DNA of 64,000 nucleotides from the NCBI GenBank assembly GCA_013373015.1, contig JABXIQ010000002.1:1-64000 (forward strand), read 5' to 3'. Below, piece after piece: positions 47,724 to 56,695 of the stretch (position 1 is the stretch's first letter; every line of letters begins with the position of its first letter). Source of the DNA: Kangiellaceae bacterium (GTDB lineage Bacteria; Pseudomonadota; Gammaproteobacteria; Enterobacterales; Kangiellaceae). Under the pieces are notes generated by a model, which was not told where the DNA came from, did not search any database, and worked only from the letters and a program-made list of their open reading frames with translations. A program made the translations under genes and the position numbers.

Positions 47724-48971
47724 ATGTCGGAATATCGGTTGACTCTTAAAATATCATCGGATGATGAAAAAATAATAAGTCACATTAAAAGTGGTTTAAA
47801 TTTACTGAATGAAGATATTGATGCTGCAAATGCCTATTTTGAAAATAATCTTGATTTCAGTTTTCTCGAAGAACCCAAAATTGAGCTATTCCAAATAGAA
47901 ATAACTCAGTTAGCCATTCAGCTTACTTACTATAATGTTGGTGGTTTGGAGTCTTATAATACTTTCACTCAGAGTTTATCCGAATTATCGGGCTCGACCA
48001 TAAGTGGGGATTGTTATTCTTTTGATTACGGTCCATGCGAATATATGGATTATAAAAATGGTAAGCGCTACGACCCTTTGTTAGAAGGCTCTAATGACAG
48101 AATAAAAGGTATTTATAAGCTAATTGACGACACTAAGCTGGAAGCTTTGTTTGACGATCTAAACAAAGCTCCTTTGAGTGATTCTGAGCAATTAGAAGTG
48201 GCTAGGTTTATTTGCGTTAATGAATCCAGCCACTACTTAAAATCCTTTTTAGACCACTCCAGTATTAATAAAGAAGCAGTGCTAAAATATAAATTTGAGT
48301 TGTTTGATCTGGCGAATTATGAGTCTGAACATCCAGAAAGCGCTTATAAATTTTTAGCGGCTCTTGGCGCTGATATGCAAAAAATTCGAATTGATTGTAA
48401 ATGGTTCATCAAGGATCAAGAGTTAATCCGTCTTACTGATGAATTGGTCGCTAACTGGGAGTGTGATACGCCCCATGAGTGCCTTGAAGAAGATGAATAT
48501 TATGCTGATCATGTTGAAAAGTGGAAGCAGCTTGGTGCAAAAACAGACATTTTATTTAATAAAGGCACAAAGTGGCGTGGGTCGAGTGACTGGGGAAAAA
48601 CTGACGAACAGGAGTGGTTTAGAGTTTCGGCAAGACTAGAATACAAGCCTGTCGATGATGAGTGGGTTAGCGCTTTTGTGCAAGCCTGTCAAACGTTGAC
48701 TGATAACCTAGCAAGCTTTGAAGCACGGATTATAGTTCAGCCAAGAGAAAGAGTTTACTTGTTGACCAATGCAAAGAACATGACTTGGAGTGATCCTCAA
48801 GACCCGCCCAAAGAAATATGCATTGATTACAGCTCATGGCCTATGCCCTATGAGCCGTTATCACAAACTAAGCAAGCTGCATTGGAAATTCAAGAAACAG
48901 AGGTGTTAGACCAGGTTAGTGGCAAACAAAAGTTTTTAAGTAGGCTTTGGAGGCGTTTAAAAGGCAGGTAA
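47724..48971 (+). CDS. Uncharacterised 415-residue protein
   Basis: No family recognised. There is no signal peptide or transmembrane helix, so it is probably cytosolic. It is acidic over residues 1-300, with a cluster CDTPHECLEEDEYY near 255, several single Cys residues, and a basic end (SRLWRRLKGR). The upstream region is very AT-rich with a TATACTATATTAT stretch that could hold a promoter. AAGG lies 12 nt before the ATG. It stands alone between zapE and the HU-like gene. Confidence 0.7.
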   Translation: MSEYRLTLKISSDDEKIISHIKSGLNLLNEDIDAANAYFENNLDFSFLEEPKIELFQIEITQLAIQLTYYNVGGLESYNTFTQSLSELSGSTISGDCYSFDYGPCEYMDYKNGKRYDPLLEGSNDRIKGIYKLIDDTKLEALFDDLNKAPLSDSEQLEVARFICVNESSHYLKSFLDHSSINKEAVLKYKFELFDLANYESEHPESAYKFLAALGADMQKIRIDCKWFIKDQELIRLTDELVANWECDTPHECLEEDEYYADHVEKWKQLGAKTDILFNKGTKWRGSSDWGKTDEQEWFRVSARLEYKPVDDEWVSAFVQACQTLTDNLASFEARIIVQPRERVYLLTNAKNMTWSDPQDPPKEICIDYSSWPMPYEPLSQTKQAALEIQETEVLDQVSGKQKFLSRLWRRLKGR

Positions 48972-49023
48972 CAAGCGCAAACATAAAACTTATGATTCAA
49001 TGACTTCATTAGATACTAATATT

Positions 49024-49045
49024 AAAAAAGCCGGCAATGCCGGCT
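49024..49045 (-). terminator. Intrinsic terminator of the HU-like gene
   Basis: On the minus strand AGCCGGC-ATT-GCCGGCT is followed by TTTTTA, about 28 nt after the HU-like stop. Confidence 0.85.
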
Positions 49046-49072
49046 CTTGAATTTGTTAATAAGCAGTTGAGC

Positions 49073-49414
49073 TTATTTTACCATATCTTTTAGCTTTTTC
49101 AGTGGGCGTACTTTTACTGCAACGCTTGCTGGTTTAGCTTTGAACATAGTTTCTTCGCCAGTGAAAGGGTTGATACCTTTACGTGCTTTAACTGCTGGCT
49201 TCTTAACAGTACTGATTTTTAACAAGCCTGGTAAAGTGAACTCCCCAACTGAACGTTTCTTAACGTGACGCTCAATTACTACCCCTAGTTCATCCAATAC
49301 GGCTGCAACGTCTTTCTTTGTAAGACCAGTTTGGGCTGAGATTTCATTTAAGATTTGTGTTTTTGTGAACTTCTCTTTGACGGCTGAGATCTTACGAGCT
49401 TTATTATCTGCCAT
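49073..49414 (-). CDS. HU-family DNA-binding protein with N-terminal extension
   Basis: A 113-residue nucleoid protein of the Bac_DNA_binding fold, longer than HU (90). A basic leader of about 16 residues precedes TKTQILNEISAQTGLTKKDV. The beta-arm region is atypical: KARKGINPFTGEETMFKAKPAS replaces the HU RNPRTG arm. Because of this I do not assign hupA/hupB or ihf. It is divergent from rplM and ends in a strong terminator. A dyad (AGCGCT-N6-AGCGCT) lies upstream. Confidence 0.85.
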   Translation of the reverse strand: MADNKARKISAVKEKFTKTQILNEISAQTGLTKKDVAAVLDELGVVIERHVKKRSVGEFTLPGLLKISTVKKPAVKARKGINPFTGEETMFKAKPASVAVKVRPLKKLKDMVK

Positions 49415-49490
49415 TTTTCCTTTGCCTCTTTTGTTAATTAGTTGTTAAAATAGTCATTGTCTTGGCGAGTAATGCAAAATTGACTCTCCC

Positions 49491-49508
49491 AGCGCTTTTT
49501 ATAGCGCT
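49491..49508. promoter_or_regulatory. Palindrome upstream of the HU-like gene
   Basis: AGCGCT-TTTTAT-AGCGCT: two copies of a palindromic hexamer, located in the divergent HU-like/rplM intergenic region. It could be an operator; no direct evidence. Confidence 0.3.
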
Positions 49509-49607
49509 AAAAGCCCCGTAAATAAAGTCTTTTGTGATGAATTAAGGCTAAAATTCATAATTTTTACCAAGACAGACAAATATTTTAGATTAATCGAGCA
49601 CTGCCTC

Positions 49608-49636
49608 TTGTGTTAGGGAGGTGGTTTCTGTACAAT
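49608..49636 (+). promoter_or_regulatory. Promoter of rplM-rpsI
   Basis: TTGTGT (-35), a 17-nt spacer and TACAAT (-10), followed by TCGCGC, a GC-rich discriminator typical of ribosomal protein genes. The leader to the rplM ATG is about 87 nt and has room for L13 autoregulatory structure. The rest of the 314-nt gap from 49415 shows only the AGCGCT dyad. Confidence 0.7.
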
Positions 49637-49728
49637 TCGCGCTCTATTTTTCAGGGGCTGCTGTTTCGTGCGTGGCACAAAAGCGGCTTCTTTTGCGGGT
49701 GCAAACGGCTTTTTGGAGCTTAAAGAAT

Positions 49729-50157
49729 ATGAAAACATTTAGTGCAAAGCCTGAATCTGTAAAACGCGACTGGTTTGTCGTTGATGCAGAAGGCAAAACT
49801 TTAGGTCGTTTAGCGACTGAAGTTGCTCGCCGTTTAAAAGGCAAGCATAAAGCAGAATACACGCCTCACGTTGATACTGGTGACTACATCATCATCATCA
49901 ACGCTGAGAAAGTTACTGTGACTGGCAACAAAGCAGAAGACAAAATGTACTACCGTCACTCTGGTTACCCAGGCGGTATTAAAGAGATTAATTTCAATGA
50001 CTTACAAGCTCGTAAGCCTGAAATGATCATCGAGAAAGCGGTTAAAGGCATGCTTCCTAAAAATCCATTAGGTCGCGCTATGTTCCGTAAATTGAAAGTA
50101 TATGCGGGTCCTGAGCATGATCATTCAGCTCAGCAACCAATCGCTTTAGAAATATAA
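49729..50157 (+). CDS. rplM: 50S ribosomal protein L13
   Basis: A 142-residue early-assembly protein of the large subunit. The track ORF begins upstream at 49621, but that stretch is the mRNA leader. ATG 49729, with GGAG 10 nt upstream, gives [20 protein letters not shown], and the length is identical to E. coli L13. It is followed 11 nt later by rpsI, the universal pair. Confidence 0.98.
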   Translation: MKTFSAKPESVKRDWFVVDAEGKTLGRLATEVARRLKGKHKAEYTPHVDTGDYIIIINAEKVTVTGNKAEDKMYYRHSGYPGGIKEINFNDLQARKPEMIIEKAVKGMLPKNPLGRAMFRKLKVYAGPEHDHSAQQPIALEI

Positions 50158-50168
50158 GGTAGAAGACA

Positions 50169-50558
50169 ATGGCTGAACAATATTACGGTACAGGTCGTCG
50201 TAAGAGCTCAACAGCTCGCGTATTCTTGCGTCCAGGTAATGGTGGTATCACTATTAACCAGAAGAGCATTGAAGACTACTTCGGTCGCGAAACTTCTCGT
50301 ATGGTCGTTCGTCAACCACTAGAGTTGACTGAAACGTTAGAAAAATTCGATGTGTACGTTACTGTAGCTGGTGGCGGCGGTACTGGCCAAGCTGGTGCAA
50401 TTCGTCACGGTATTACTCGTGCATTGATGGAATACGACGAAGAATTACGTCCAGCATTACGCAAAGCTGGTTATGTGACTCGTGATGCTCGTGCTGTTGA
50501 GCGTAAGAAAGTGGGTCTTCATAAAGCACGTAAGAAACCTCAATTCTCTAAGCGTTAA
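50169..50558 (+). CDS. rpsI: 30S ribosomal protein S9
   Basis: A 129-residue S9 with the canonical [16 protein letters not shown] start and the C-terminal KKPQFSKR tail that reaches the P-site tRNA. It is co-transcribed with rplM and ends at a strong terminator. Confidence 0.98.
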   Translation: MAEQYYGTGRRKSSTARVFLRPGNGGITINQKSIEDYFGRETSRMVVRQPLELTETLEKFDVYVTVAGGGGTGQAGAIRHGITRALMEYDEELRPALRKAGYVTRDARAVERKKVGLHKARKKPQFSKR

Positions 50559-50600
50559 TCGCGATTGCTCTTTTCAAGAGCGAGAATTCAGAAGTTCAAA

Positions 50601-50627
50601 ATGCCTGCACTATGCAGGCATTTTTTT
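50601..50627 (+). terminator. Intrinsic terminator of rplM-rpsI
   Basis: ATGCCTGCA-CTA-TGCAGGCAT followed by T7, 43 nt after the rpsI stop. Confidence 0.92.
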
Positions 50628-50718
50628 ATCCCCAGAAATAAATCATAAACTATTTATTGCTATGATTTTCTTTTAGTATTTTCAATAGTTTATTAACACT
50701 CAATCTGGTCAGACCACA

Positions 50719-50747
50719 TTGTAATTGTAGCCAATATGCTTTATGAT
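50719..50747 (+). promoter_or_regulatory. Promoter of petABC
   Basis: TTGTAA, a 17-nt spacer and TATGAT, about 130 nt upstream of the petA ATG. A hairpin lies in the leader. Confidence 0.6.
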
Positions 50748-50876
50748 CCCCGCCCAGTATCTTAGCAAAGCCCCTACATTTTTTAGGGTTTTGCTGGTGC
50801 AGGTTTTTTTAATCAAATTTGATTTTTTATGACCATGGGTATGTTACCGATGGTTTCTTGTGGGGAGATTAACCAA

Positions 50877-51476
50877 ATGAGCAAAGAGAGCGTCAACAAA
50901 GGACGCAGAAATCTGCTAATTGGAGCTACCAGTGCGGTAGGCGCCGTTGGTGTGATTGGTGCGGCTGTACCTTTTGTTCGCTCCTGGGCACCAAGCGAGA
51001 AAGCGCAATCTGCGGGTGCACCAGTAGAGTATGATTACAGCAAATTAGAAATGGGCCAGCAGGTAACTGTTGAGTGGCGTGGTAAGCCAGTATGGGTTAT
51101 GCGTCGCAATGCAAAAATGCTTGATTCTGTGACTCAAAGTAATGATCTGGTAGCGGATCCAAATTCGGATAATACCGATCAACAGCCTGAGAACTGTAAA
51201 AACGAATATCGCTCGGTTGATCCTGAGATTTTCGTGGCGGTTGGTTTATGTACTCACTTGGGTTGCTCGCCAAAACTTTATGCCGACGCCGGCTCTCTGG
51301 GTGGTGACTGGATTGGTGGTTTCTACTGTCCTTGTCACGGTTCTAAGTTCGACTTAGCGGGGCGTGTATATTCTGGCGTTCCAGCGAATGCAAATTTAGA
51401 AGTGCCACCTTACGTCCTCGATACTTCTGCTAAAACAGTTATGATCGGTGTCTCAGGCGAAGAGGGGGATGCATAA
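50877..51476 (+). CDS. petA: Ubiquinol-cytochrome c reductase Rieske iron-sulfur subunit
   Basis: Takes the first electron from ubiquinol in the bc1 complex. A twin-arginine type N-terminus (GRRNLLIGATSAVG) precedes the membrane anchor. The [2Fe-2S] ligands are in CTHLGC (about 125-130) and CPCHGS (about 151-156). ATG 50877, with GGGGAG 9 nt upstream, is chosen over the track start 50829, which adds an unrelated leader. The stop overlaps the petB ATG (TAATG). Confidence 0.97.
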   Translation: MSKESVNKGRRNLLIGATSAVGAVGVIGAAVPFVRSWAPSEKAQSAGAPVEYDYSKLEMGQQVTVEWRGKPVWVMRRNAKMLDSVTQSNDLVADPNSDNTDQQPENCKNEYRSVDPEIFVAVGLCTHLGCSPKLYADAGSLGGDWIGGFYCPCHGSKFDLAGRVYSGVPANANLEVPPYVLDTSAKTVMIGVSGEEGDA

Positions 51477-52690
51477 TGTTTAAGAATTTAATGGCTTGGA
51501 TCGACAAGCGTTTCCCAATGACCAAAGTGTGGAATGAGCACTTGGCAGAATACTATGCACCAAAGAACTTTAACTTCTGGTATTTCTTTGGTTCTTTAGC
51601 ATTACTAGTATTAGTGAACCAATTATTAACAGGTATCTGGCTAACCATGTTCTACAGCCCAAGCGAGCCATTCGCTTCGGTTGAATACATCATGCGCGAT
51701 GTGGATATGGGCTGGGTTATCCGTTACTTGCACTCAACCGGTGCTTCAGCGTTCTTCGTAGTGGTTTATTTGCACATGTTCCGCGGCATTATGTACGGTT
51801 CATACAAAAGCCCACGCGAATTGATCTGGATCTTCGGCATGATCATTTTCGTATTATTGATGGCTGAAGCTTTCATGGGTTACTTATTACCATGGGGGCA
51901 AATGTCATTCTGGGGTGCGCAAGTAATTATTAACCTGTTCGGCACTATCCCAGTGGTGGGTGGTGATTTGGTTGAGTGGATCCGTGGTGACTTCACTTTA
52001 TCATTAGCGACTTTGAACCGCTTCTTCGCATTGCACGTAGTAGCAGTACCATTAGCATTAGTGGCTATGGTGTTCTTACACATTGTTGCATTGCATAAAG
52101 TGGGTTCTAACAACCCTGATGGTGTTGAAATCAAAGACCACAAAGATGAAAACGGTATTCCATTAGACGGTATTCCTTTCCACCCATACTACACAGTGAA
52201 AGACATTGTTGGCGTTGTGGTGTTTATGATGATCTTCTTAGGTATCGTATTCTTTGCTCCAGATTTTGGCGGCTATTTCTTAGAGCGTCCAAACTTTGAG
52301 CCAGCGAATCCGCTGAAAACTCCAGCGCACATTGCGCCAGTCTGGTACTTCACGCCGTTCTACACTATCTTGCGTGCAGTTCCACACCCATTCTGGGGCT
52401 TCATGGCAATGGCGGCAGCGATTATCGTTCTATTCTTGTTGCCTTGGCTGGATCGCCAAAAAGTGAAATCAATCCGCTACCGTGGTGCATCATACAAAAT
52501 CGCCTTGGCTATCTTTGTAGTGTGCTTCTGTGTATTGGGTTACTTAGGTGTAGTTGCGGTAACGCCAACGACTAAGCTTTTAGGCCAGTTGTGTACTGTT
52601 TACTACTTTGCGTTCTTCTTGATTATTCTTCCGCTATTGCCGAAGTTTGAGAAGACTAAACCAGTACCAGAAAGGATAACAGACAAATGA
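51476..52690 (+). CDS. petB: Cytochrome b subunit of the bc1 complex
   Basis: A 404-residue polytopic protein with about eight transmembrane helices binding hemes bL and bH. Heme-ligand histidines appear in YLHSTGAS, YLHMFRG, FALHVV and FLHIVALH. The Qo motif is PVWY instead of mitochondrial PEWY, a variant I recall as normal in this bacterial group. It overlaps petA (TAATG) and petC (ATGA), so the three are tightly coupled. Confidence 0.97.
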   Translation: MFKNLMAWIDKRFPMTKVWNEHLAEYYAPKNFNFWYFFGSLALLVLVNQLLTGIWLTMFYSPSEPFASVEYIMRDVDMGWVIRYLHSTGASAFFVVVYLHMFRGIMYGSYKSPRELIWIFGMIIFVLLMAEAFMGYLLPWGQMSFWGAQVIINLFGTIPVVGGDLVEWIRGDFTLSLATLNRFFALHVVAVPLALVAMVFLHIVALHKVGSNNPDGVEIKDHKDENGIPLDGIPFHPYYTVKDIVGVVVFMMIFLGIVFFAPDFGGYFLERPNFEPANPLKTPAHIAPVWYFTPFYTILRAVPHPFWGFMAMAAAIIVLFLLPWLDRQKVKSIRYRGASYKIALAIFVVCFCVLGYLGVVAVTPTTKLLGQLCTVYYFAFFLIILPLLPKFEKTKPVPERITDK

Positions 52691-53529
52691 AAAAGTTAAT
52701 TAAAGCTATTTTATTATTGGTTCCTGTTGCCGCTTTCGCAGCTGGTGGCGGTGCAACCTACCCAAATGAACACGCAAACATTGATTACAGCGATAAAGGT
52801 TCTTTACAAAACGGCGCCAAGTTGTACATCAACTATTGTGCGGGCTGTCACTCAATGGAATATGTGCGTTATTCGCGTATTGCTAAAGACTTGGGTTTAA
52901 CCGAAGAGCAAACCATGAACAACTTGGTCATGGGTGATGCTAAATTCGGTGATACCTTAAAGAAAAGCATGAACGGCACTTTAGCTAAGAAATGGTTTGG
53001 TGTTGACCCATTAGACCTAACTTTGGTTGCTCGTGTGCGTGGTAACGACTGGGTATTTAACTACCTTAACGCTTTCTATGCTGATCCTGCGCGTCCTTTT
53101 GGCGTGAATAACACGGTTTTTCCAGATGTGGGTATGCCTCATATTTTGGCTGACCTACAGGGTTTACAAGCAAAAAGCGATGAGTTGATTTCTATCGAAG
53201 AGCAAATTTCTTCAGCAAAAGACGTATTGTCTGACAAAAATTCATCAGCAGAAGCTCGTGCTAAAGCTAATGATGCAATTCATGATGCTGAAGTTGCGAT
53301 GAAAGAATTAGCTGCTAATGGCGGTATGTTCGTACAGGTTCAAGAAGGTTTAATGAAACCTGATGAGTACAAAGAGAACATGCGTGATTTAACAGCGTTT
53401 CTTGCTTACACCTCTAATCCGGTAAAAATGGAAAGTAAAAGCATTGGTATTTGGGCCATCATTTTCTTGTTGATCCTTTTAGTTTTTGCTTATTTCTTAA
53501 AGAAAGAGTTCTGGAAAGACATCCATTAA
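52687..53529 (+). CDS. petC: Cytochrome c1 subunit with a helical insertion
   Basis: A 280-residue membrane-anchored c-type cytochrome: signal peptide (1-18), heme motif CAGCH (51-55), the GMPHIL region (about 149-154) and a C-terminal transmembrane helix (about 252-270). Between DLQGLQ (about 161) and VQEGLMKPDEY (about 218) lies an insertion of about 50 residues rich in Ala/Glu/Lys/Asp, probably a helical hairpin, which makes the protein longer than most bacterial c1. Confidence 0.96.
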   Translation: MKKLIKAILLLVPVAAFAAGGGATYPNEHANIDYSDKGSLQNGAKLYINYCAGCHSMEYVRYSRIAKDLGLTEEQTMNNLVMGDAKFGDTLKKSMNGTLAKKWFGVDPLDLTLVARVRGNDWVFNYLNAFYADPARPFGVNNTVFPDVGMPHILADLQGLQAKSDELISIEEQISSAKDVLSDKNSSAEARAKANDAIHDAEVAMKELAANGGMFVQVQEGLMKPDEYKENMRDLTAFLAYTSNPVKMESKSIGIWAIIFLLILLVFAYFLKKEFWKDIH

Positions 53530-53540
53530 TCGGTATTTCT

Positions 53541-53575
53541 AGCCTCGGTATGTTATTAACTTAACGACCGAGGCT
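53541..53575 (+). terminator. Probable terminator of petABC
   Basis: AGCCTCGGT pairs with ACCGAGGCT across a 17-nt loop, followed by TATTAGTTTTT. The T-tract is imperfect, so some read-through into sspAB is possible. Confidence 0.6.
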
Positions 53576-53602
53576 TATTAGTTTTTATTCAGGAGAATGA
53601 GT

Positions 53603-54235
53603 ATGGCAGTAGTTGCCAAGCGTTCAGTTATGACATTATTTTCAGGTAATGATGTATACAGCCATCAGGCACGTATCGTTTTAGCTGAAAAAGGTGTTAA
53701 TTATGAAGTGATTGAAGTCACGCCAGAGCGTGTACCAGAAGATTTAATCGACTTAAATCCTTATGGTTCGGTTCCGACGTTAATCGATCGCGATTTAGTC
53801 TTATATGAAGCGAACATCGTAATGGAATATCTTGATGAACGTTTCCCACACCCGCCTTTAATGCCAGTTTATCCAGTAACTCGTGGTCGTAGCCGTTTGA
53901 TGATGCATCGCATTGCAAAAGAATGGTACAGCCAATATGAGCTTATTGTTAATGGCGCTGAAACCAAAGCTAAAAAAGCGCGTAAAGAGTTGCAAGAAAG
54001 TATCATGGCATTAGCGCCAGTGTTTGCCGCAAGCGACTATTTCATGAGTGAAGAGTTTTCTTTGGTTGATTGCGTGATCGCACCATTACTATGGCGTGCC
54101 GAGCATTTAGGTTTGGAAATCTCAGGTCGCGGTAGCAAAGCTATTCATGACTACATGGAGCGTATTTTTGAGCGCGAATCTTTCAAGGTTAGTTTAACCG
54201 AAGAAGAGCGTGAACTTAAATTAGGTCTAATGTAA
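53603..54235 (+). CDS. sspA: Stringent starvation protein A
   Basis: An RNA polymerase-associated GST-fold protein that favours stress and phage late gene transcription. The protein is 210 residues from ATG 53603, which has AGGAG at 7-nt spacing; the track ATG at 53597 is only 1 nt from AGGAG. It has MTLFSGNDVYSHQARIVLAEKG in the thioredoxin domain, PYGSVPTLID, and the helical C-terminal domain. It is coupled to sspB by a TAATG overlap. Confidence 0.97.
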   Translation: MAVVAKRSVMTLFSGNDVYSHQARIVLAEKGVNYEVIEVTPERVPEDLIDLNPYGSVPTLIDRDLVLYEANIVMEYLDERFPHPPLMPVYPVTRGRSRLMMHRIAKEWYSQYELIVNGAETKAKKARKELQESIMALAPVFAASDYFMSEEFSLVDCVIAPLLWRAEHLGLEISGRGSKAIHDYMERIFERESFKVSLTEEERELKLGLM

Positions 54236-54651
54236 TGGCGGGTTCTGCGCCATTACAACCCTATCTTCTAATCGCTTATTATGAGTGGATTGTCGATAAT
54301 GAATGGACTCCGCAAATTCTAGTCGATGTATCTTTGCCCAATGTTGATGTTCCGCAGCAATTTGCTAATGATGGCAAGATCGTTCTTAATATTTCGCCAT
54401 CTGCAGTTGCTCACTTTGAAATGGATCATGAGCATATTAGTTTTAGCGCTCGCTTTTCAGGCTCTTCGTTAAGTATTTATGTGCCGACAAATGCTATTTT
54501 AGCTATTTATGCACGAGAAAATGAGCAAGGGATTATGTTCTCTCCTAACATGTATGGCGAGCATAGTGAGGGTAACGGTGATGATGAACCACCAACACCT
54601 GAACCATCTAAAACAGCAAAAGATCGCTCTTTTCTAAAAGTGGTCAAGTAG
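54235..54651 (+). CDS. sspB: ClpXP protease specificity-enhancing factor SspB
   Basis: Delivers ssrA-tagged proteins and RseA fragments to ClpXP. The N-terminal substrate-binding domain (about 1-110) has PYLLIAYYEWIVDNEWTP and INISPSAV-like strands. A flexible linker leads to the conserved C-terminal ClpX-docking peptide (RSFLKVVK). 138 residues. It is downstream of sspA as in E. coli. Confidence 0.96.
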   Translation: MAGSAPLQPYLLIAYYEWIVDNEWTPQILVDVSLPNVDVPQQFANDGKIVLNISPSAVAHFEMDHEHISFSARFSGSSLSIYVPTNAILAIYARENEQGIMFSPNMYGEHSEGNGDDEPPTPEPSKTAKDRSFLKVVK

Positions 54652-54678
54652 CAGATCAAGTAGCAATAGAAATAGAAA

Positions 54679-54703
54679 AAAGCCTGCAGATGCAGGCTTT
54701 TTT
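54679..54703. terminator. Bidirectional terminator between sspB and the small secreted protein gene
   Basis: AAAGCCTGCA-GA-TGCAGGCTTT with T/A runs on both sides. It serves the convergent sspB (plus) and 54721-54993 (minus). Confidence 0.88.
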
Positions 54704-54720
54704 ACGTTCAATAATTGCAG

Positions 54721-54993
54721 TTACATTACAGAAGATAACTTCACTGTTTTACCGCAATGTTTAGATTCCACCTTAAAGATAACATCTTTCTTCTTACCAC
54801 TATCTGCTTTGCTGACTGCTTTACCAGGCTTACAGCTAAAAGAAGTGCTGCCACCTTTGTTTAAGGTTACAAAGCCCGTGCCTGTATGAATACTGACTTT
54901 GTTACCCGTATCATTGATAAGTTTTACGTTAGCCGCAAAAGCTGACAAAGGCGTTAAAGCGATGATAGCTGCAAGAGTTGTTAGTTTTTTCAT
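54721..54993 (-). CDS. Small secreted protein, unknown function
   Basis: A 90-residue precursor with a clear Sec signal peptide (MKKLTTLAAIIALTPLSAFA). The roughly 70-residue mature protein is basic and beta-rich, and two cysteines (SFSCKPG and SKHCGK) could form one disulfide. ATG 54993 is preferred over 55005 because GGGGA precedes it by 6 nt. No family recognised. It is monocistronic, convergent with sspB. Confidence 0.75.
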   Translation of the reverse strand: MKKLTTLAAIIALTPLSAFAANVKLINDTGNKVSIHTGTGFVTLNKGGSTSFSCKPGKAVSKADSGKKKDVIFKVESKHCGKTVKLSSVM

Positions 54994-55081
54994 TGTAATC
55001 CCCATAATGTTTTTATTAGATGTCTATTAAGCCAAATATTGTGGAGCATTTCAACAAAGTATAGCCGATGCGCAGCAATTC

Positions 55082-55609
55082 TTAATTGATATACTCAAAA
55101 ATCTTAACAACTCGCGTCACACCTGAAATATTACGTGCTACTAGTGCAGCTTTATCGCCTTCCTCACGAGTCACCAAGCCCATAAGGAAAACTTCACCAG
55201 CTTCGGTGATGACTTTAATACGTTTTGAATCTAGGCCTTTTTCGGCAGCTAAACTGGATTTGACTTTTGTGGTGATCCACGAATCGCTAATGGTACTGAC
55301 TTCCTCTGGGTTAGCCACTCGTAATTCATTAAAAACTTTACGGATAACAGGGATGCCATTTATTGATTGCGAGGCTTGGGCTTTAACATCTTCACTAGGG
55401 ACTTGGCCGTAGATTAGAACGTATAAGTTGTGGCTTTCAACGCCAATAAATGCAGGTTGGTTATTTAATTCAATAGGTTCAAGGATATCTTCTACTTGAC
55501 CTTCTATACTTTGATCTTCGGCAAATGTTCCGAAAGTTGTACAACCAGAAGTAAGTAGCGCAAAAGCAGCGCTAGCAATCAATAGTTTTAATGAGCGAGT
55601 TGTTTTCAT
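55082..55609 (-). CDS. dolP: Outer-membrane lipoprotein DolP (YraP), two BON domains
   Basis: Supports outer-membrane integrity, BAM function and septal amidase control. ATG 55609 gives 175 residues with lipobox TSGC (Cys about 23). Two BON domains follow (about 45-105 and 115-175). It lies last in the minus-strand group lpoA-yraN-diaA-dolP, exactly as in E. coli. Confidence 0.92.
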   Translation of the reverse strand: MKTTRSLKLLIASAAFALLTSGCTTFGTFAEDQSIEGQVEDILEPIELNNQPAFIGVESHNLYVLIYGQVPSEDVKAQASQSINGIPVIRKVFNELRVANPEEVSTISDSWITTKVKSSLAAEKGLDSKRIKVITEAGEVFLMGLVTREEGDKAALVARNISGVTRVVKIFEYIN

Positions 55610-55668
55610 ATCAGTTTCTCTACATTTCTTTTGTTGTAGTCCGAAGCATTGATTATTAATCAATAACT

Positions 55669-56274
<606 letters not shown>

Positions 56275-56290
56275 TCATGTTGCAGCAAAG

Positions 56291-56671
56291 TTACCAAGCT
56301 GATACTTGAAAGGCATCTTTAAGCCAGTTGGCTTGTAAATTGTTATTGTCTAATGTTACGGAAACAACATCGAAACGACAATTAAGTTGTTGATATTTTT
56401 TCATATTTTGCAGGAAAACCTGCGCAGTTTTAATGATTTTTTGCTGTTTATTGTAATCAACTGTTTCAGCGCCCGAGCCGAAGCGTAAATCCTTACGGTA
56501 GCGAACTTCAATAAAAACCAAGCAATCTTGATGTAACATGATCAAGTCTATTTCACCATAACGAGAATGATAATTAGACTCGATTAATTGTAGCTTGTGA
56601 TTTTTGAGAAAATTTAAGGCAAATCGTTCAATTTTTTTGCCTAGATCCCGAGTGAGTATTGTCTTCAACAT
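56291..56671 (-). CDS. yraN: UPF0102 family protein YraN (nuclease-like)
   Basis: A small restriction-endonuclease-like fold protein of unconfirmed function. It carries the family motif E-x-n-YHSRYGEIDLI...FIEVRYR with conserved Glu and Asp residues. ATG 56671 (AAGGA 4 nt upstream) gives 126 residues; the track ATG at 56686 adds five. It lies between lpoA and diaA. Confidence 0.92.
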   Translation of the reverse strand: MLKTILTRDLGKKIERFALNFLKNHKLQLIESNYHSRYGEIDLIMLHQDCLVFIEVRYRKDLRFGSGAETVDYNKQQKIIKTAQVFLQNMKKYQQLNCRFDVVSVTLDNNNLQANWLKDAFQVSAW

Positions 56672-56695
56672 GGCTTCCTTGCCCATTGTTTGTGA

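Larger units (their letters stand above)
50559..50876. other. Intergenic region between rpsI and petA
   Basis: This 318-nt stretch holds the rpsI terminator, the petABC promoter and a leader hairpin at 50764-50795 (AGCAAA..CCCTA / TAGGG..TTTTGCT). No ORF is supported. Confidence 0.6.

Noticed and set aside
52320-52380. PVWY instead of PEWY in the cytochrome b Qo site
   Set aside because: To my knowledge this is a common variant in this bacterial group, so not reported as novel.
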